A DNA stretch of 64,000 bases. It comes from an uncultured Enhydrobacter sp. (GTDB lineage Bacteria; Pseudomonadota; Gammaproteobacteria; Pseudomonadales; Moraxellaceae). The stretch covers positions 124,001-188,000 of the forward strand of contig CAMIOS010000002.1 of assembly GCA_946222995.1 (NCBI GenBank), written 5' to 3'. The position numbers and the translations under genes are program-made. Positions 1 through 9,102 of the stretch are shown here, piece by piece. Within the stretch, counting starts at the first letter, position 1, and each line of letters starts with the position of its first letter. The notes under the pieces are model-generated. The model was given only the letters and a program-made list of their open reading frames with translations, ran no database searches and was not told the origin of the DNA.

Positions 1-1668
1 AGCCGTCACATCCACCAAGACATTGGGGTATTTTTGTAAAATAGGCTGCAACTGAGCTAGCCGATGAATGGTAAGGGCACTGCGTTGATTTTTATCAGCA
101 GTGACTGTCTGGTTGGAATTAACAGTAAGCTGGCGACTTTGGGCAAAAGCAGCCAATGGCTGCCAACTGTCGGTGCTACCTGTCGCTGCCCCAGCCAACA
201 AACACAACATCCACCCGCCTAATACCAAGGCAATGGCTCTGGTAAGGAGTCTGCCTCTGCCAAGCCATTGCCACGCCCATACTGCCACGATGGCGAACCA
301 TATCGCCCACAAGACCAACATCATCGACGATAACAATACCCGTTCAATCATCAACAAAGCCACGGCAAACAACATCAAGGCAAAGCCTTTTTTTACCCAA
401 TTCATCCATTCACCCGCTGTTGGCATAAAATTGCCTTGCGTCGCCCCAAGCAATATCAGTGGCGTAGAAAGCCCAAGCCCTAGCAAAAACAACGCAGCAA
501 AGCCAATCAACGGATTACCTACCGCTGCCACGCCTGCCACCGCGCCTGCTAACGGCGCAGACACACAGGGCGATACCACTAAAGCAGAAAAAAAACCCGT
601 AATAAAACTCCCGCTCACACTCCCTAGCCGATTTTCACCGATTTGTCCTAAACTTTGTAGGCGTTGGCTGACCGCGATCGGCAAGCGAATGGGTAACCAA
701 TCCATCATATATAGCCCGAGCAACACAAATAATCCCGCAAAGCCGAGCAAAACTACCGGATTTTGCAGAATATTCATCAAGCCGAGTGACTGCCCAAAAA
801 TCGCAATGATTACTCCCAAAATGCCATAGCTCGTTGCCACCCCTAACCCATAACTGCCTGTCAATAATAGCCCTTTTTTGGCAGACGGGTTATGTTGGCG
901 TGCCACGATATTGGCAATTATTGGTAACATCGGCAGCACACAGGGGGTAAATGCCAACCCCAATCCCGCCAAAAATAACAATACCAATGCCAATGGCATA
1001 TGCTGTTTTAGCCCAAACGTGTCTTGCGCACCCAAATCTTGCGATTGCACTAGGCTCACTTCATTCATTTGGATTAAGTTAGCCGTGCTGCTCGTAGCAG
1101 AGGTGGCATTATGAGAAAAATTTGTTGTTGAAGCGGTGGCCTGAGTATTGATCGGGTTATTGGCTTGAAGCGCTGAGTTTGATTTTGCCGTATTTGCCGC
1201 TAAATGTGTGATGGTAAAATTAACTTTTTCTGGTGGATAGCATAGCCCTGCCTTGGCACAGCCCTGCCATTTTAAAAACGCAGGCTGATTGTCAATCGTT
1301 GTACTGCTCGATAAGGTCGTGGTTGCCGTGACTGTTTGCTCAAAGACAGGCACGCGTCCAAAATCTGGGTCATTGACATAGGTTGGGGCAAGATTAAAGG
1401 AAAATGGGCTTGCTGTCACACCATCGGGCAATTCAAGGTTTAATTTGTCTTTATAGGCATAATACCCATTTGTCACATTGATTTGTACTGACAGTTGGTT
1501 GCCTTGCTGGGTCGGCACAACCTGAAAAGCTTGATTGACAGGTAAAGGCTTTTGTTTATCAAAAGTCGATGAAGAACCACTAAATAAATCGCCCAAACTT
1601 GTCGCTTGGGCAGTCAGTGGCAAGCTCACCAATGTAGCGATCGTCAATGTGCTTATCAGACGAGCCAT
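1..1668 (-). CDS. dsbD: Thiol:disulfide interchange protein DsbD, 3' end outside window
   Basis: DsbD carries electrons from cytoplasmic thioredoxin across the inner membrane to periplasmic DsbC/DsbG and CcmG. The frame is open from the ATG at 1668 to the window edge. It begins with a signal peptide (MARLISTLTI, probable cleavage after AQA near residue 22). A periplasmic alpha domain follows with the redox pair in GCAKAGLCYPP (about Cys137/Cys143). The transmembrane domain has the two family cysteine motifs FTPCVLPMLP and VSPCVSAPLAG. The window cuts the gene just before the expected thioredoxin-like CxxC of the gamma domain. It lies downstream of gspG on the same strand with a gap of about 130 bases and may have its own promoter. 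The call rests on all three cysteine motifs in the right order. Confidence 0.93.
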   Translation of the reverse strand, partial: MARLISTLTIATLVSLPLTAQATSLGDLFSGSSSTFDKQKPLPVNQAFQVVPTQQGNQLSVQINVTNGYYAYKDKLNLELPDGVTASPFSFNLAPTYVNDPDFGRVPVFEQTVTATTTLSSSTTIDNQPAFLKWQGCAKAGLCYPPEKVNFTITHLAANTAKSNSALQANNPINTQATASTTNFSHNATSATSSTANLIQMNEVSLVQSQDLGAQDTFGLKQHMPLALVLLFLAGLGLAFTPCVLPMLPIIANIVARQHNPSAKKGLLLTGSYGLGVATSYGILGVIIAIFGQSLGLMNILQNPVVLLGFAGLFVLLGLYMMDWLPIRLPIAVSQRLQSLGQIGENRLGSVSGSFITGFFSALVVSPCVSAPLAGAVAGVAAVGNPLIGFAALFLLGLGLSTPLILLGATQGNFMPTAGEWMNWVKKGFALMLFAVALLMIERVLLSSMMLVLWAIWFAIVAVWAWQWLGRGRLLTRAIALVLGGWMLCLLAGAATGSTDSWQPLAAFAQSRQLTVNSNQTVTADKNQRSALTIHRLAQLQPILQKYPNVLVDVTA

Positions 1669-1800
1669 GTAAGAGTTTTGAAAAATAGCCAAAGAGAACT
1701 TTTGATAGAATAAGTGTGTGGTCATGCAGCGACAACTCAATATTTACACCCAATGGGATACCATTTAAAAACAAAAAATTATCGGTGAATAGATACGCCG

Positions 1801-2283
1801 CTAATTTTTAGCAAAGATATCGGCATCATTCCCCTCGCCGCCTTCTTTGGCATCTGCCCCCAGTGAGAACAAATCATATTTGCGCCCTTCGGTACCTGGC
1901 GAGACATATTGCAATTCGTTATCCCAACCATCTTTTGGCACACCACCTTTGACATAGCCACCTTCTGGAAAGTTTTTTGCCCCTTGCGGTGGGGTAATCA
2001 AAGCATTTAATCCTTCTTGGGTGGTGGGATAATGCCCATTATCAGTGCGGTACATATCAAGGGCATTGGAAGTGGTGGCTAGCGCCGTTTCGGTGGTTTT
2101 AACCCGAGCTTTATCGCCTTGCCCCACCACCCGGGGCACGACCAGACCTGCCATAATACCCAAAATCACAATCACCACCATAACTTCAATAAGGGTAAAG
2201 CCGTGTTGGCGGCGATGTTGTTGATCACAAATGGCGGTCATTGTAGTTTGATTTTTTGGTTTAGTTGTTTGAGATAACATCAT
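1801..2283 (-). CDS. gspG: Type II secretion system major pseudopilin GspG
   Basis: GspG polymerises into the periplasmic pseudopilus that pushes folded proteins through the type II secretin. The prepilin peptidase site is visible as HG/FTLIEVMVV, followed by the hydrophobic N-terminal helix. The C-terminal half has the GspG hallmark YRTDNGHYPTTQEGL, then PKDGWDNELQY and GADAKEGGEGNDADI, which contributes the calcium-binding loop. The ATG at 2283 is chosen because GGA lies a few bases upstream. An in-frame TTG at 2328 would lengthen the leader, and an ATG at 2241 would shorten it to a classic length but has no ribosome site. The gene is downstream of gspF, so the two probably work together. 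The remaining gsp genes are not in the window. Confidence 0.93.
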   Translation of the reverse strand: MMLSQTTKPKNQTTMTAICDQQHRRQHGFTLIEVMVVIVILGIMAGLVVPRVVGQGDKARVKTTETALATTSNALDMYRTDNGHYPTTQEGLNALITPPQGAKNFPEGGYVKGGVPKDGWDNELQYVSPGTEGRKYDLFSLGADAKEGGEGNDADIFAKN

Positions 2284-2466
2284 GGCATTTCCAGTTTGAG
2301 CGTTGTTATGTAATGATAGTAAGTCCAATTAAGGCAAGCTTAATAAAAATGAATAGGCTATTTTAATCACTTTTTATGGCAATTTCGATAAACTTTAGGA
2401 CATGACGGACATGTTCAAGCGTGGTTTAAAAAATTGGCATACCATCTTTGCTTGATTTTTCACAGA

Positions 2467-3672
2467 TTAACCTGCCAAGTCATTCATATTGACAATCGGC
2501 AACATTACTGCCATCACAATTGTCATCACAATCACCCCCATCAGCACCAACATCATCGGCTCAAGTAGTGATAGCAATGTGCTTATCATAGTGGTGGCTT
2601 CGTTTTGCTGCATATCTGCCGCCCGGGTCAACATATTATCAAGCTCGCCTGAGTTTTCGCCACTTTTTATCATCTGCACCATCATGGGTGGAAAATAATT
2701 GGTACGCTCAAGCTGGCTGGACAGGCTCGCCCCCTCGGTGACCTTGTCGGTGGCTTGCTCGATGGTGCGCTTGATATGGACATTGGTGGTAACTGCGCCG
2801 CCAATGGATAAGGCTTCCACCAATGGCACGCCCGAGCGTACCAAAATTGATAAGGTACTGGCAAAGCGAGACGCATTGAGACTGCGCGAAAGTTTACCAA
2901 AAATTGGCAATCTTAACACCCATTTATCAAACCCTGCCCGCCCCGTCGTTGTTTTTAAAAAACGCCTGCCCATCACAATGCCAAATACCAATGCCAATAG
3001 TAGCAACCACCACCATTGGGTGAGCAAATGTGATGCGCCGAGTACCACTTGGGTTATCCATGGTAAGGCTTGATCAGATTGTTCAAACACCTTGACGATT
3101 TTTGGCACCACAAAGGTCATCAGCCCGATTACCACCGATACCGCCATGACCAGCAAGATAATTGGATAAACCAACGCGCCTTGAATCTTTTTTTGCATGG
3201 CAAACCGGTTTTCGGTGTAGTCGGCAAGTTGGTTTAAAATCAAATCCAAATGCCCCGAGCGTTCGCCTGCGGCAATGGTGGCAATATAAATATTGGGAAA
3301 ATTTCCCGCTTCTTGCAAGGCAGTGGCAAGGCTATAGCCTTCGAGTACTTTACCCCGCACCGCCATCATCAAGGCTTTGACATGCGGTTTTTCGCTTTGT
3401 TTGGCGACGGCTTGCAAGGCTTGCTCAATCGGAATACTGGCAGCCAATAATACAGAAAGTTGGCGGGTCACCAATGCCAAGTCATACGCCCCCATGCCTT
3501 TTTGCCAAAAGCGTTTTTGGATGGTGGTTTGTCTTTGTACGGGGGTAACTTCGATGGGTAACAGCGATTTTTCACGCAACTGCTGACGAATCTGCCGTGC
3601 CGAATCGGCTTCTAAAATCCCTTGTTGCGATTTGCCAAGGGCATCCATCGCTTTGTATTGATACGCAGGCAT
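2467..3672 (-). CDS. gspF: Type II secretion system inner-membrane platform protein GspF
   Basis: GspF (401 residues, the usual family length) is the polytopic platform protein that couples the GspE ATPase to pseudopilus assembly. It opens with the typical MPAYQYKAMDALGK and has two T2SF domains, roughly residues 70-190 and 270-395. Each ends in a hydrophobic hairpin (for example YPIILLVMAVSVVIGLMTF). The repeat motifs LVTRQLSVLLAASIPIEQAL and FASTLSILVRSGVPLVEAL are present. Similar proteins serve type IV pili as PilC. GspF is preferred because a GspG-type pseudopilin follows on the same strand 183 bases downstream. The upstream GGAAAAGAA may act as ribosome site. Confidence 0.92.
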   Translation of the reverse strand: MPAYQYKAMDALGKSQQGILEADSARQIRQQLREKSLLPIEVTPVQRQTTIQKRFWQKGMGAYDLALVTRQLSVLLAASIPIEQALQAVAKQSEKPHVKALMMAVRGKVLEGYSLATALQEAGNFPNIYIATIAAGERSGHLDLILNQLADYTENRFAMQKKIQGALVYPIILLVMAVSVVIGLMTFVVPKIVKVFEQSDQALPWITQVVLGASHLLTQWWWLLLLALVFGIVMGRRFLKTTTGRAGFDKWVLRLPIFGKLSRSLNASRFASTLSILVRSGVPLVEALSIGGAVTTNVHIKRTIEQATDKVTEGASLSSQLERTNYFPPMMVQMIKSGENSGELDNMLTRAADMQQNEATTMISTLLSLLEPMMLVLMGVIVMTIVMAVMLPIVNMNDLAG

Positions 3673-3740
3673 GGCAATTTCTTTTCCGTCAACATTGGCT
3701 ATAATAAACTCAAGTCACAGCTTAAGTAAAAATTCAATGG

Positions 3741-4652
3741 TTATTTTAAAGGCTTTATGGGTTGAAATAAAGTTGCTTTTTCGGTTTCATCATCGCTGAT
3801 AAAGCCTGCCAACGCGTCCCGGTAATCTTGTTTATTAAAGCTATTCACTTCGGTAATTAGCATTTTTTCGATACGTTTATCAATGGCATAATCGCTGACT
3901 TGGGCGGCATACACCGCTATTTGATAGACTTGACGTTTAAGCGCTTCATCGGTCTGTTGCAACAGTCGCACAAGCTGCGGTACGGCTACCCACTGATATG
4001 GATAGTGATGGGCAATGGTTTCTTTAAGCGGGGTGACTGAGTAGCCAATATTTAAGTGAGCAAAATAGTAACAGCAAAACAAATACCCAAGAATATGCCC
4101 AATAAAATAGCCTTTATCGCCACTAAAGCACGCCACGCCAAAAAATTGCAAAATGGTAGCTGCCACGCTTTTTTCAATTGTTCGAGTGTCATCAATATTA
4201 CGCACAGGGGTGGTGGTCGGTAAATTGAGCAAATTTTGCCCAAGACTGACCAATTGCCAACCGATAGGACGCTGTGGCGGCATAGCTTGTACCACGTTTA
4301 ACAACAAATCATCCACCACAGGCATGCTGTCCAATAGCCGTCTTAGTTGCTCGATCCCTGCCACATCCCGAGCATCTAAATACATCGCTGTTTTAAACTT
4401 TTGCGACTCGATGTAATGATCTTTTCGCTCGGTCAAATAAAATAAGGCCTCGCCATGGATATGATGATCCCCAAACAATGCTGCATAATAATCATTCACG
4501 GCCTTTTCTTGTTGTAAAAAAAGTTGTCGTCGCTGCTCTAAAATATCGGGCTGCGCGGTTTGGGCAGTTTTTTGAACAGTCACGCTCACGGTACGGGATG
4601 TGGCAGTAGCAAGCGTTGGTGCTTCGGTGATGGTGGTATCGGGTCTTTGCAT
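3741..4652 (-). CDS. Hypothetical protein, 303 residues
   Basis: I do not recognise a family. The protein starts with a Thr/Ala-rich, probably disordered stretch of about 30 residues. A charged helical part follows (LEQRRQLFLQQEKAVNDYY), then one strongly hydrophobic segment near residues 165-200 (FFIGHILGYLFCCYYFAHL type). The C-terminal part is helical. It is probably membrane-associated with one or two segments. The ATG at 4652 has no clear ribosome site, so the true start could be internal. It is encoded upstream of gspF on the same strand with a gap of about 70 bases and could share its transcript. A link to secretion is only a positional guess. Confidence 0.55.
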   Translation of the reverse strand: MQRPDTTITEAPTLATATSRTVSVTVQKTAQTAQPDILEQRRQLFLQQEKAVNDYYAALFGDHHIHGEALFYLTERKDHYIESQKFKTAMYLDARDVAGIEQLRRLLDSMPVVDDLLLNVVQAMPPQRPIGWQLVSLGQNLLNLPTTTPVRNIDDTRTIEKSVAATILQFFGVACFSGDKGYFIGHILGYLFCCYYFAHLNIGYSVTPLKETIAHHYPYQWVAVPQLVRLLQQTDEALKRQVYQIAVYAAQVSDYAIDKRIEKMLITEVNSFNKQDYRDALAGFISDDETEKATLFQPIKPLK

Positions 4653-4800
4653 AAGGGTAACTTTTGTTCAAATTCGGGAACAAATTTAGCAGTATTAGCA
4701 TCAAAATTGCTCTCACTATACCATACCCATCAATGAAAACCTAATAGCTACCGTTAATTTGCGTACTATTGGTTTAGTATGCCATGGTTTGACACCCTAA

Positions 4801-4831
4801 AAAAACGGGTAACTTTTGGCTATCCGTTTTT
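4801..4831 (-). terminator. Rho-independent terminator after the AraC-family gene
   Basis: The arms AAAAACGG (4801-4808) and CCGTTTTT (4824-4831) can pair with a loop of about 15 bases. On the minus strand the hairpin ends in a run of T. It sits about 50 bases past the stop of the AraC-family gene. Confidence 0.7.
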
Positions 4832-4878
4832 GATCAGTATATTGCCCCGTAGTTGACTAGGTGTTAGCTGGGCGTTAG

Positions 4879-5856
4879 CTAGTCAGTATCGTCTACATCC
4901 AGCAACGTAACAGCGTCTACTTTATCTTGACGAAACTGCTGGCGGTATTTGCGAGGTGACATGCCATATACGCGTTTAAATGCTTGGCTAAAGGTGCTGT
5001 CGGACGCATAGCCCACAAGCTCACTGATACGGCTGATACTATTTTCTTGTAAACGCAGATATCGAGCTGCCAGACGCAAACGATAATCCGTTAAATAAGT
5101 TAAGGGCGGCTCGCCGACCACTTCTCGAAAATGCTCGGCAAAACTACTTCTCGACATACCCGCTACTTCCGCCAGTTTATGAATTGTCCAATTAAAATCT
5201 GGACTATCGTGCATGACAGCCAATGCTTTAGATAGATAAGGGTCTTTGAGTGCTTTAAGCCAGTTGCCTGTATTATCTGGCACATTCTCAATATAGGTAC
5301 GGACACATTCAATCATCAAAATACTGGCAAGGCGATTGATAATCGTGGTTTTACCCAAGCGGTTTTGTGAGGATTCTAACGATAAAAACCGGGTGCCAAT
5401 ATCAAGTACCATCTGCTTTTGGGCTTGATGGTTAGCGTTTTCGGGTAAAATTGAAGGCAAAGCAGTCAATATTGGTCGGGTAATTTCACGGTCATAATGA
5501 CACACAATCACCACCATTTCACTTTTATCTGTTTGCTTGCCCTCACTTGAGCCGAGTTGTACGGGGCTTGGATTATCTATAATAAGTAAGGGAGCTAAAT
5601 CAATGGGCGGATAGTTTGGTGAATGGGCTGCCGTCACCACATGCTTCATACCACCAGGCACCATTATCAAGTCACTGGCACTAGCGACTCGATTGGTACC
5701 TGCTATTGATAAATTGATGTTGCCTTTAATCACCAAATAAAATACGATTGTGTCTTTTTTTTCAATATCAAATGCCCATTTGCCTTGCCCATGCACATAA
5801 AAAAATTGGGTTTGGTACAAATGAACATTTTCTAACAACATGCTCAAAGCATCCAT
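4879..5856 (-). CDS. AraC-family transcriptional regulator with cupin-type sensor domain
   Basis: This is a 325-residue regulator. The N-terminal half, about residues 1-190, looks like the AraC-associated cupin domain (AraC_binding_2/cupin_6 type), with strands such as WAFDIEKKDTIVFYLVIKG and LIMVPGGMKHVV. It should bind a small ligand. The C-terminal 100 residues hold the double helix-turn-helix of the family: LAEVAGMSRSSFAEHFREVV, then ISELVGYASDSTFSQAFKRV, ending in the typical MSPRKYRQQ. The ligand and target genes are unknown. It faces a 666-base AT-rich gap and the divergent fau gene, so it may regulate itself or fau. No other metabolic gene lies beside it on the same strand. Confidence 0.88.
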   Translation of the reverse strand: MDALSMLLENVHLYQTQFFYVHGQGKWAFDIEKKDTIVFYLVIKGNINLSIAGTNRVASASDLIMVPGGMKHVVTAAHSPNYPPIDLAPLLIIDNPSPVQLGSSEGKQTDKSEMVVIVCHYDREITRPILTALPSILPENANHQAQKQMVLDIGTRFLSLESSQNRLGKTTIINRLASILMIECVRTYIENVPDNTGNWLKALKDPYLSKALAVMHDSPDFNWTIHKLAEVAGMSRSSFAEHFREVVGEPPLTYLTDYRLRLAARYLRLQENSISRISELVGYASDSTFSQAFKRVYGMSPRKYRQQFRQDKVDAVTLLDVDDTD

Positions 5857-6522
5857 TATTTTTCCCTAAAACTCTTTTTAAAAGCCAAAATTTTTCAAAA
5901 AACTAACAACATTAAATTAAACTTGACACTTAGCAATGCTTTTTTTATGCAACGTTATGAATGATAAACCGCCATTTTTTATGATTGCACCGTGACACGA
6001 CAAGCTATCCACCCTTTACTCAACCAATTAATCCCTGTTAAAGCAACCTTAAAAGTAACTGGATTTATCAAAATTTATTAAAAATCTCTCTAGACTATAG
6101 CGTTATTGGTTGATTATTTTTTTAAGTTAACTTGTCTATAAATGACGTATTGGTTATGATTATTAGACAATTAATTAATGGTCAATAAGTTCTAAGCTGT
6201 CACATTAGACGATTTTATCTTAGTTACACAAGTTAAACTTTCGTTACTGGACTTTACATAAAAAGTTAAAGACAAAATACAAAAAACTACTATTTATTTT
6301 CTTTGTTAACAATTATTTTATGGATTTTTTTTAAACGATTGTTTTTAGATGATAATGATACACTGATAAATCATTGATTCTATTACCATCGCTTGTTGAC
6401 TAAAAAATTGTGATCTTGAGTTTTTTCTTTGATTAAATTATTAAGCTTTCTTTAAAAATTATTAATTCATATAACACCTTTTATTTATTTTATTGTTTAA
6501 CTATCTATTGTTTCACTAGCTT
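5857..6522. other. 666-base AT-rich intergenic region between divergent genes
   Basis: There is no open frame of useful size and no tRNA fold here. The stretch is strongly AT-rich and should hold the promoters of the AraC-family gene (minus) and fau (plus). A Fur-like half-site, GATAATGAT, is at 6351-6359, with a matching inverted ATCATT a little downstream, but the whole falls well short of a full Fur box. A 6S RNA gene often lies upstream of fau in gammaproteobacteria; I could not recognise one. Confidence 0.5.
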
Positions 6523-7140
6523 ATGCCTCAATCATCGTCTTACTCAGCTAATCAATCTGCTTTATTGCGTCGTAAGCTTCGTCGCCAACGTCTGCAATTG
6601 ACACCACAGCAACGCCAATTGGCAGCTAACCAAGCTTTACAGCGTTTGATGCCGATTACGCCTCGTTTGGTAAGACGACTACAGTCTCGCCCTATCAAGG
6701 TAGGGGTTTATTTGGATGCGTTTGGTGAAATCCCTACTCAGCCGCTCGTCAATTGGGCGTATCGCTTCGGGTTTGAGGTATATTTGCCTGTGGTAAAAAA
6801 AAATAATCAACCGCTCATTTTTATCAAAATTCAAAACCGCCATTTACGCCAATTACGGCTTGTCCGTCACCGATTGGGGATGCGACAGCCTGCAGCAGGA
6901 CAGGTCATACAGGCTAATCAGTTAGATGTGTTGTTTATGCCGCTTGTGGCATTTGATCAGCAGGGTTATCGTATGGGTATGGGTGGCGGGTTTTATGATA
7001 GAACGCTTGCCAAAACCAAGCGTAAACCGCTAAAAATCGGTTATGCGTATGATTTTCAACAAGTTGAAAGGTTAGAAAACAATCCGTGGGATATAAGGCT
7101 TGATATGGCACTGACTCCCAGTAAAATATGGTACTTTTGA
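6523..7140 (+). CDS. fau: 5-formyltetrahydrofolate cyclo-ligase
   Basis: The enzyme (205 residues) converts 5-formyltetrahydrofolate to 5,10-methenyltetrahydrofolate using ATP. The family signature is clear at the C-terminal side: MGMGGGFYDRTLAK, preceded by LDVLFMPLVAFDQQGYR. The N-terminal part has the basic helix RRKLRRQRLQLTPQQRQLAANQAL usual for the family. The substrate-pocket motif GEIPTQPLV (compare E-x-x-T) is also present. The start ATG at 6523 gives normal family length. A small gene follows directly downstream and may be co-transcribed. Confidence 0.92.
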   Translation: MPQSSSYSANQSALLRRKLRRQRLQLTPQQRQLAANQALQRLMPITPRLVRRLQSRPIKVGVYLDAFGEIPTQPLVNWAYRFGFEVYLPVVKKNNQPLIFIKIQNRHLRQLRLVRHRLGMRQPAAGQVIQANQLDVLFMPLVAFDQQGYRMGMGGGFYDRTLAKTKRKPLKIGYAYDFQQVERLENNPWDIRLDMALTPSKIWYF

Positions 7141-7151
7141 GCGAGAAACCC

Positions 7152-7346
7152 ATGACAATACGAGCGACTAACGCTAAAGCAAAGCTTGACGAAAATCTGC
7201 CCATTCGACCACAACATGAAGAATTTTACAAAGAACTGAGCGAAGATGATATCCGTCAAGTGATAAATCCACAGCGACTTGCCGAATTACTTGCCCAAGC
7301 TGACGCATTTACGCTTGTCAATTCTGAACAATTGGATGAATTTTAG
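7152..7346 (+). CDS. Small hypothetical protein, 64 residues
   Basis: This is a short acidic, soluble protein (ELSEDDIRQVINPQRLAELLAQADAF), helical in appearance, with no recognised family. The ATG at 7152 is preferred because it follows the fau stop. A longer in-frame ATG at 7128 would overlap fau by 13 bases and has no ribosome site. Its stop overlaps the stop of the convergent flippase gene by four bases. The position after fau suggests co-transcription. Confidence 0.6.
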   Translation: MTIRATNAKAKLDENLPIRPQHEEFYKELSEDDIRQVINPQRLAELLAQADAFTLVNSEQLDEF

Positions 7347-8788
7347 GCGGTTTTTCTGTTAATAGTTTTTTGAATCAAGCCGCGTTCGCTGTACAACACG
7401 AGCGCTATATAGCCAATGAATAGCAGATTTGACCACCAAAAATTGCTGTCAAACACCTTCACCATCAGCACCGTTAAGACACTTAATACCACCAACAATC
7501 CCACGATTTTTTTGGTTTTATACGGAATGGGATAAAAACGCTGCCCCAACCCGTACGACAGCACCATCATGGTAAAATATACTACCAACGTAATCCAAGC
7601 AGATGCCATAAAGCCATATTGACGTAAAAACAAAATATGCAGCAAAATCGTCATGCCTGCCCCGAGCCATGAAATTGCCGAGCCGATGGCGGTTCTATCC
7701 GTGACCTTATACCAAGTTGAGAGATTATAATAAATGCCAAAGCACAAATTGGCGATGACGATAATTGGCACGATGCCCATTGCTGTCCAATAACTGCTGT
7801 CAGTAATAAATAAGCGTTTTAGCCAAGAAATATTAGCAATAATCCCCAATGCCACGACTGACGCAAACATGGCAAAATATTCGGTCATTGCTGCGTAAGT
7901 CTGTTTGGCGTTGGCGCTTTTCATCTGCTTAAATAAAAACGGCTCAATCCCCATCCGATAGGCGGTAACAAACAGCGTCATCAACACCGCAAGCTTATAC
8001 ACGCCACCATACGCCCCCGCGTCAGCTTTATCAATCATATAATACTGAATAATCTTGTCAAAATTTTCATTGACCATAAACGCCAAGCCTGCAAGCATCA
8101 CAGGGTAAGAATAAACCAACATACGTTTGCATAGGGTAATATCAAACCGCAATTGCACATTTTTGGTAACTGGTAATAACATCGCAAAGGTCGTAATACT
8201 GGCAATTAAATTGGCAAAAAATGGATATGCCACTTGTTCGGTCAGCCCAAAACTTTTTGCTGCTTCAATCGAAATAAAGCGAAACAATACAATGACGAGC
8301 AGCGTCTGAACCACAATCGATGTCACCCGAATCAGTGAATATTTGACAGGTTGGTTATGTAAACGCAACCACGCAAACGGCAAGGTACACACCGCATCAA
8401 AAAACGCAATCCACGCAAACCAACGCAAAAACTCGGGATGCTTGGCATAATCTAGTACTTGTGCCAGTGGCTGACTAAAGAGCAGTACACCCAGCAAAAA
8501 TAGCCCTGCTAGGGTCGCCACAAACCAAAAACTGGTACTAAACACCGTACGTTCGCCCCCTACAATTTGGTCTTTGTCAGCGGCAAAACGAAAAAATGCC
8601 GTCTCAAACCCAAAGGTCAGCACGATATTAACAAAGGCAATCCACGCATACAAACTGGTAAAAATTGCAAACGCTTCTTTATCAATATAATGAATATATA
8701 ACGGATTAAGTAAAAAAGTAATCACCCGAGGTAAAATTGCCCCAATCCCATAAATAATGGTTTCGCCCAATAATCGCTTAATATTCAC
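7343..8788 (-). CDS. Polysaccharide flippase (MOP/Wzx-like) membrane protein
   Basis: The 481-residue protein is almost wholly hydrophobic, with about 12-14 predicted membrane segments. The N-terminus IKRLLGETIIYGIGAILPRVITFLL and the following NPLYIHYIDKEAFAIFTSLYAW are typical of the polysaccharide synthesis/Wzx branch of the MOP superfamily. These proteins flip lipid-linked oligosaccharides across the inner membrane. No glycosyltransferase or O-antigen genes flank it, so the cargo cannot be inferred. MurJ is a related alternative, but MurJ-specific features are not evident. The gene converges on and overlaps the small gene at 7152-7346 by four bases. Confidence 0.82.
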   Translation of the reverse strand: MNIKRLLGETIIYGIGAILPRVITFLLNPLYIHYIDKEAFAIFTSLYAWIAFVNIVLTFGFETAFFRFAADKDQIVGGERTVFSTSFWFVATLAGLFLLGVLLFSQPLAQVLDYAKHPEFLRWFAWIAFFDAVCTLPFAWLRLHNQPVKYSLIRVTSIVVQTLLVIVLFRFISIEAAKSFGLTEQVAYPFFANLIASITTFAMLLPVTKNVQLRFDITLCKRMLVYSYPVMLAGLAFMVNENFDKIIQYYMIDKADAGAYGGVYKLAVLMTLFVTAYRMGIEPFLFKQMKSANAKQTYAAMTEYFAMFASVVALGIIANISWLKRLFITDSSYWTAMGIVPIIVIANLCFGIYYNLSTWYKVTDRTAIGSAISWLGAGMTILLHILFLRQYGFMASAWITLVVYFTMMVLSYGLGQRFYPIPYKTKKIVGLLVVLSVLTVLMVKVFDSNFWWSNLLFIGYIALVLYSERGLIQKTINRKTA

Positions 8789-9058
8789 TACGGTTGCCTA
8801 TGCTGTCTTGATGATAAAAACTTGATTGGATAAAAATGTGTGGGAATTATACACGAACATCGACGCTAAAGGGTTTTTCATACGGTAAAACTAACTTATC
8901 AGCGCGGATCAGTGCCAGTTACGCGCGCTAAGTCTCAAGCGTTATTAGGGTATTTTTGACTTCTTGCACTTTTTGTGGGGTTTCGCATAGTCATATTTTC
9001 GGATTAAAAATAGTGCTATTAGATAACTTCATTTTTTGATAAAAGTTTTGATACAAAA
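8789..9058. other. Intergenic region without recognised gene
   Basis: The region upstream of the flippase gene holds no convincing open frame or RNA gene. It should contain the flippase promoter on the minus strand. The gltD terminator begins at its right end. Confidence 0.4.
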
Positions 9059-9090
9059 AAAAGGGCGTGACCATCTGCATCCGCCCTTTT
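9059..9090 (-). terminator. Rho-independent terminator of the gltBD operon
   Basis: AAAAGGGCG (9059-9067) pairs with CGCCCTTTT (9082-9090), loop about 14 bases. On the minus strand the hairpin is followed by a run of eight T. It lies just after the gltD stop. Confidence 0.9.
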
Positions 9091-9102
9091 ACTCTGTAAA
9101 TA

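Noticed and set aside
101..1114. Long plus-strand frames over the first kilobase
   Set aside because: They are shadows of the minus-strand dsbD, whose signal peptide and cysteine motifs are clear.
6351..6369. Fur box
   Set aside because: Only the left half matches well; the right half departs from the consensus at most positions.
5857..6522. 6S RNA gene upstream of fau
   Set aside because: The region is too AT-rich and no 6S-like closing stem or central bubble could be recognised.
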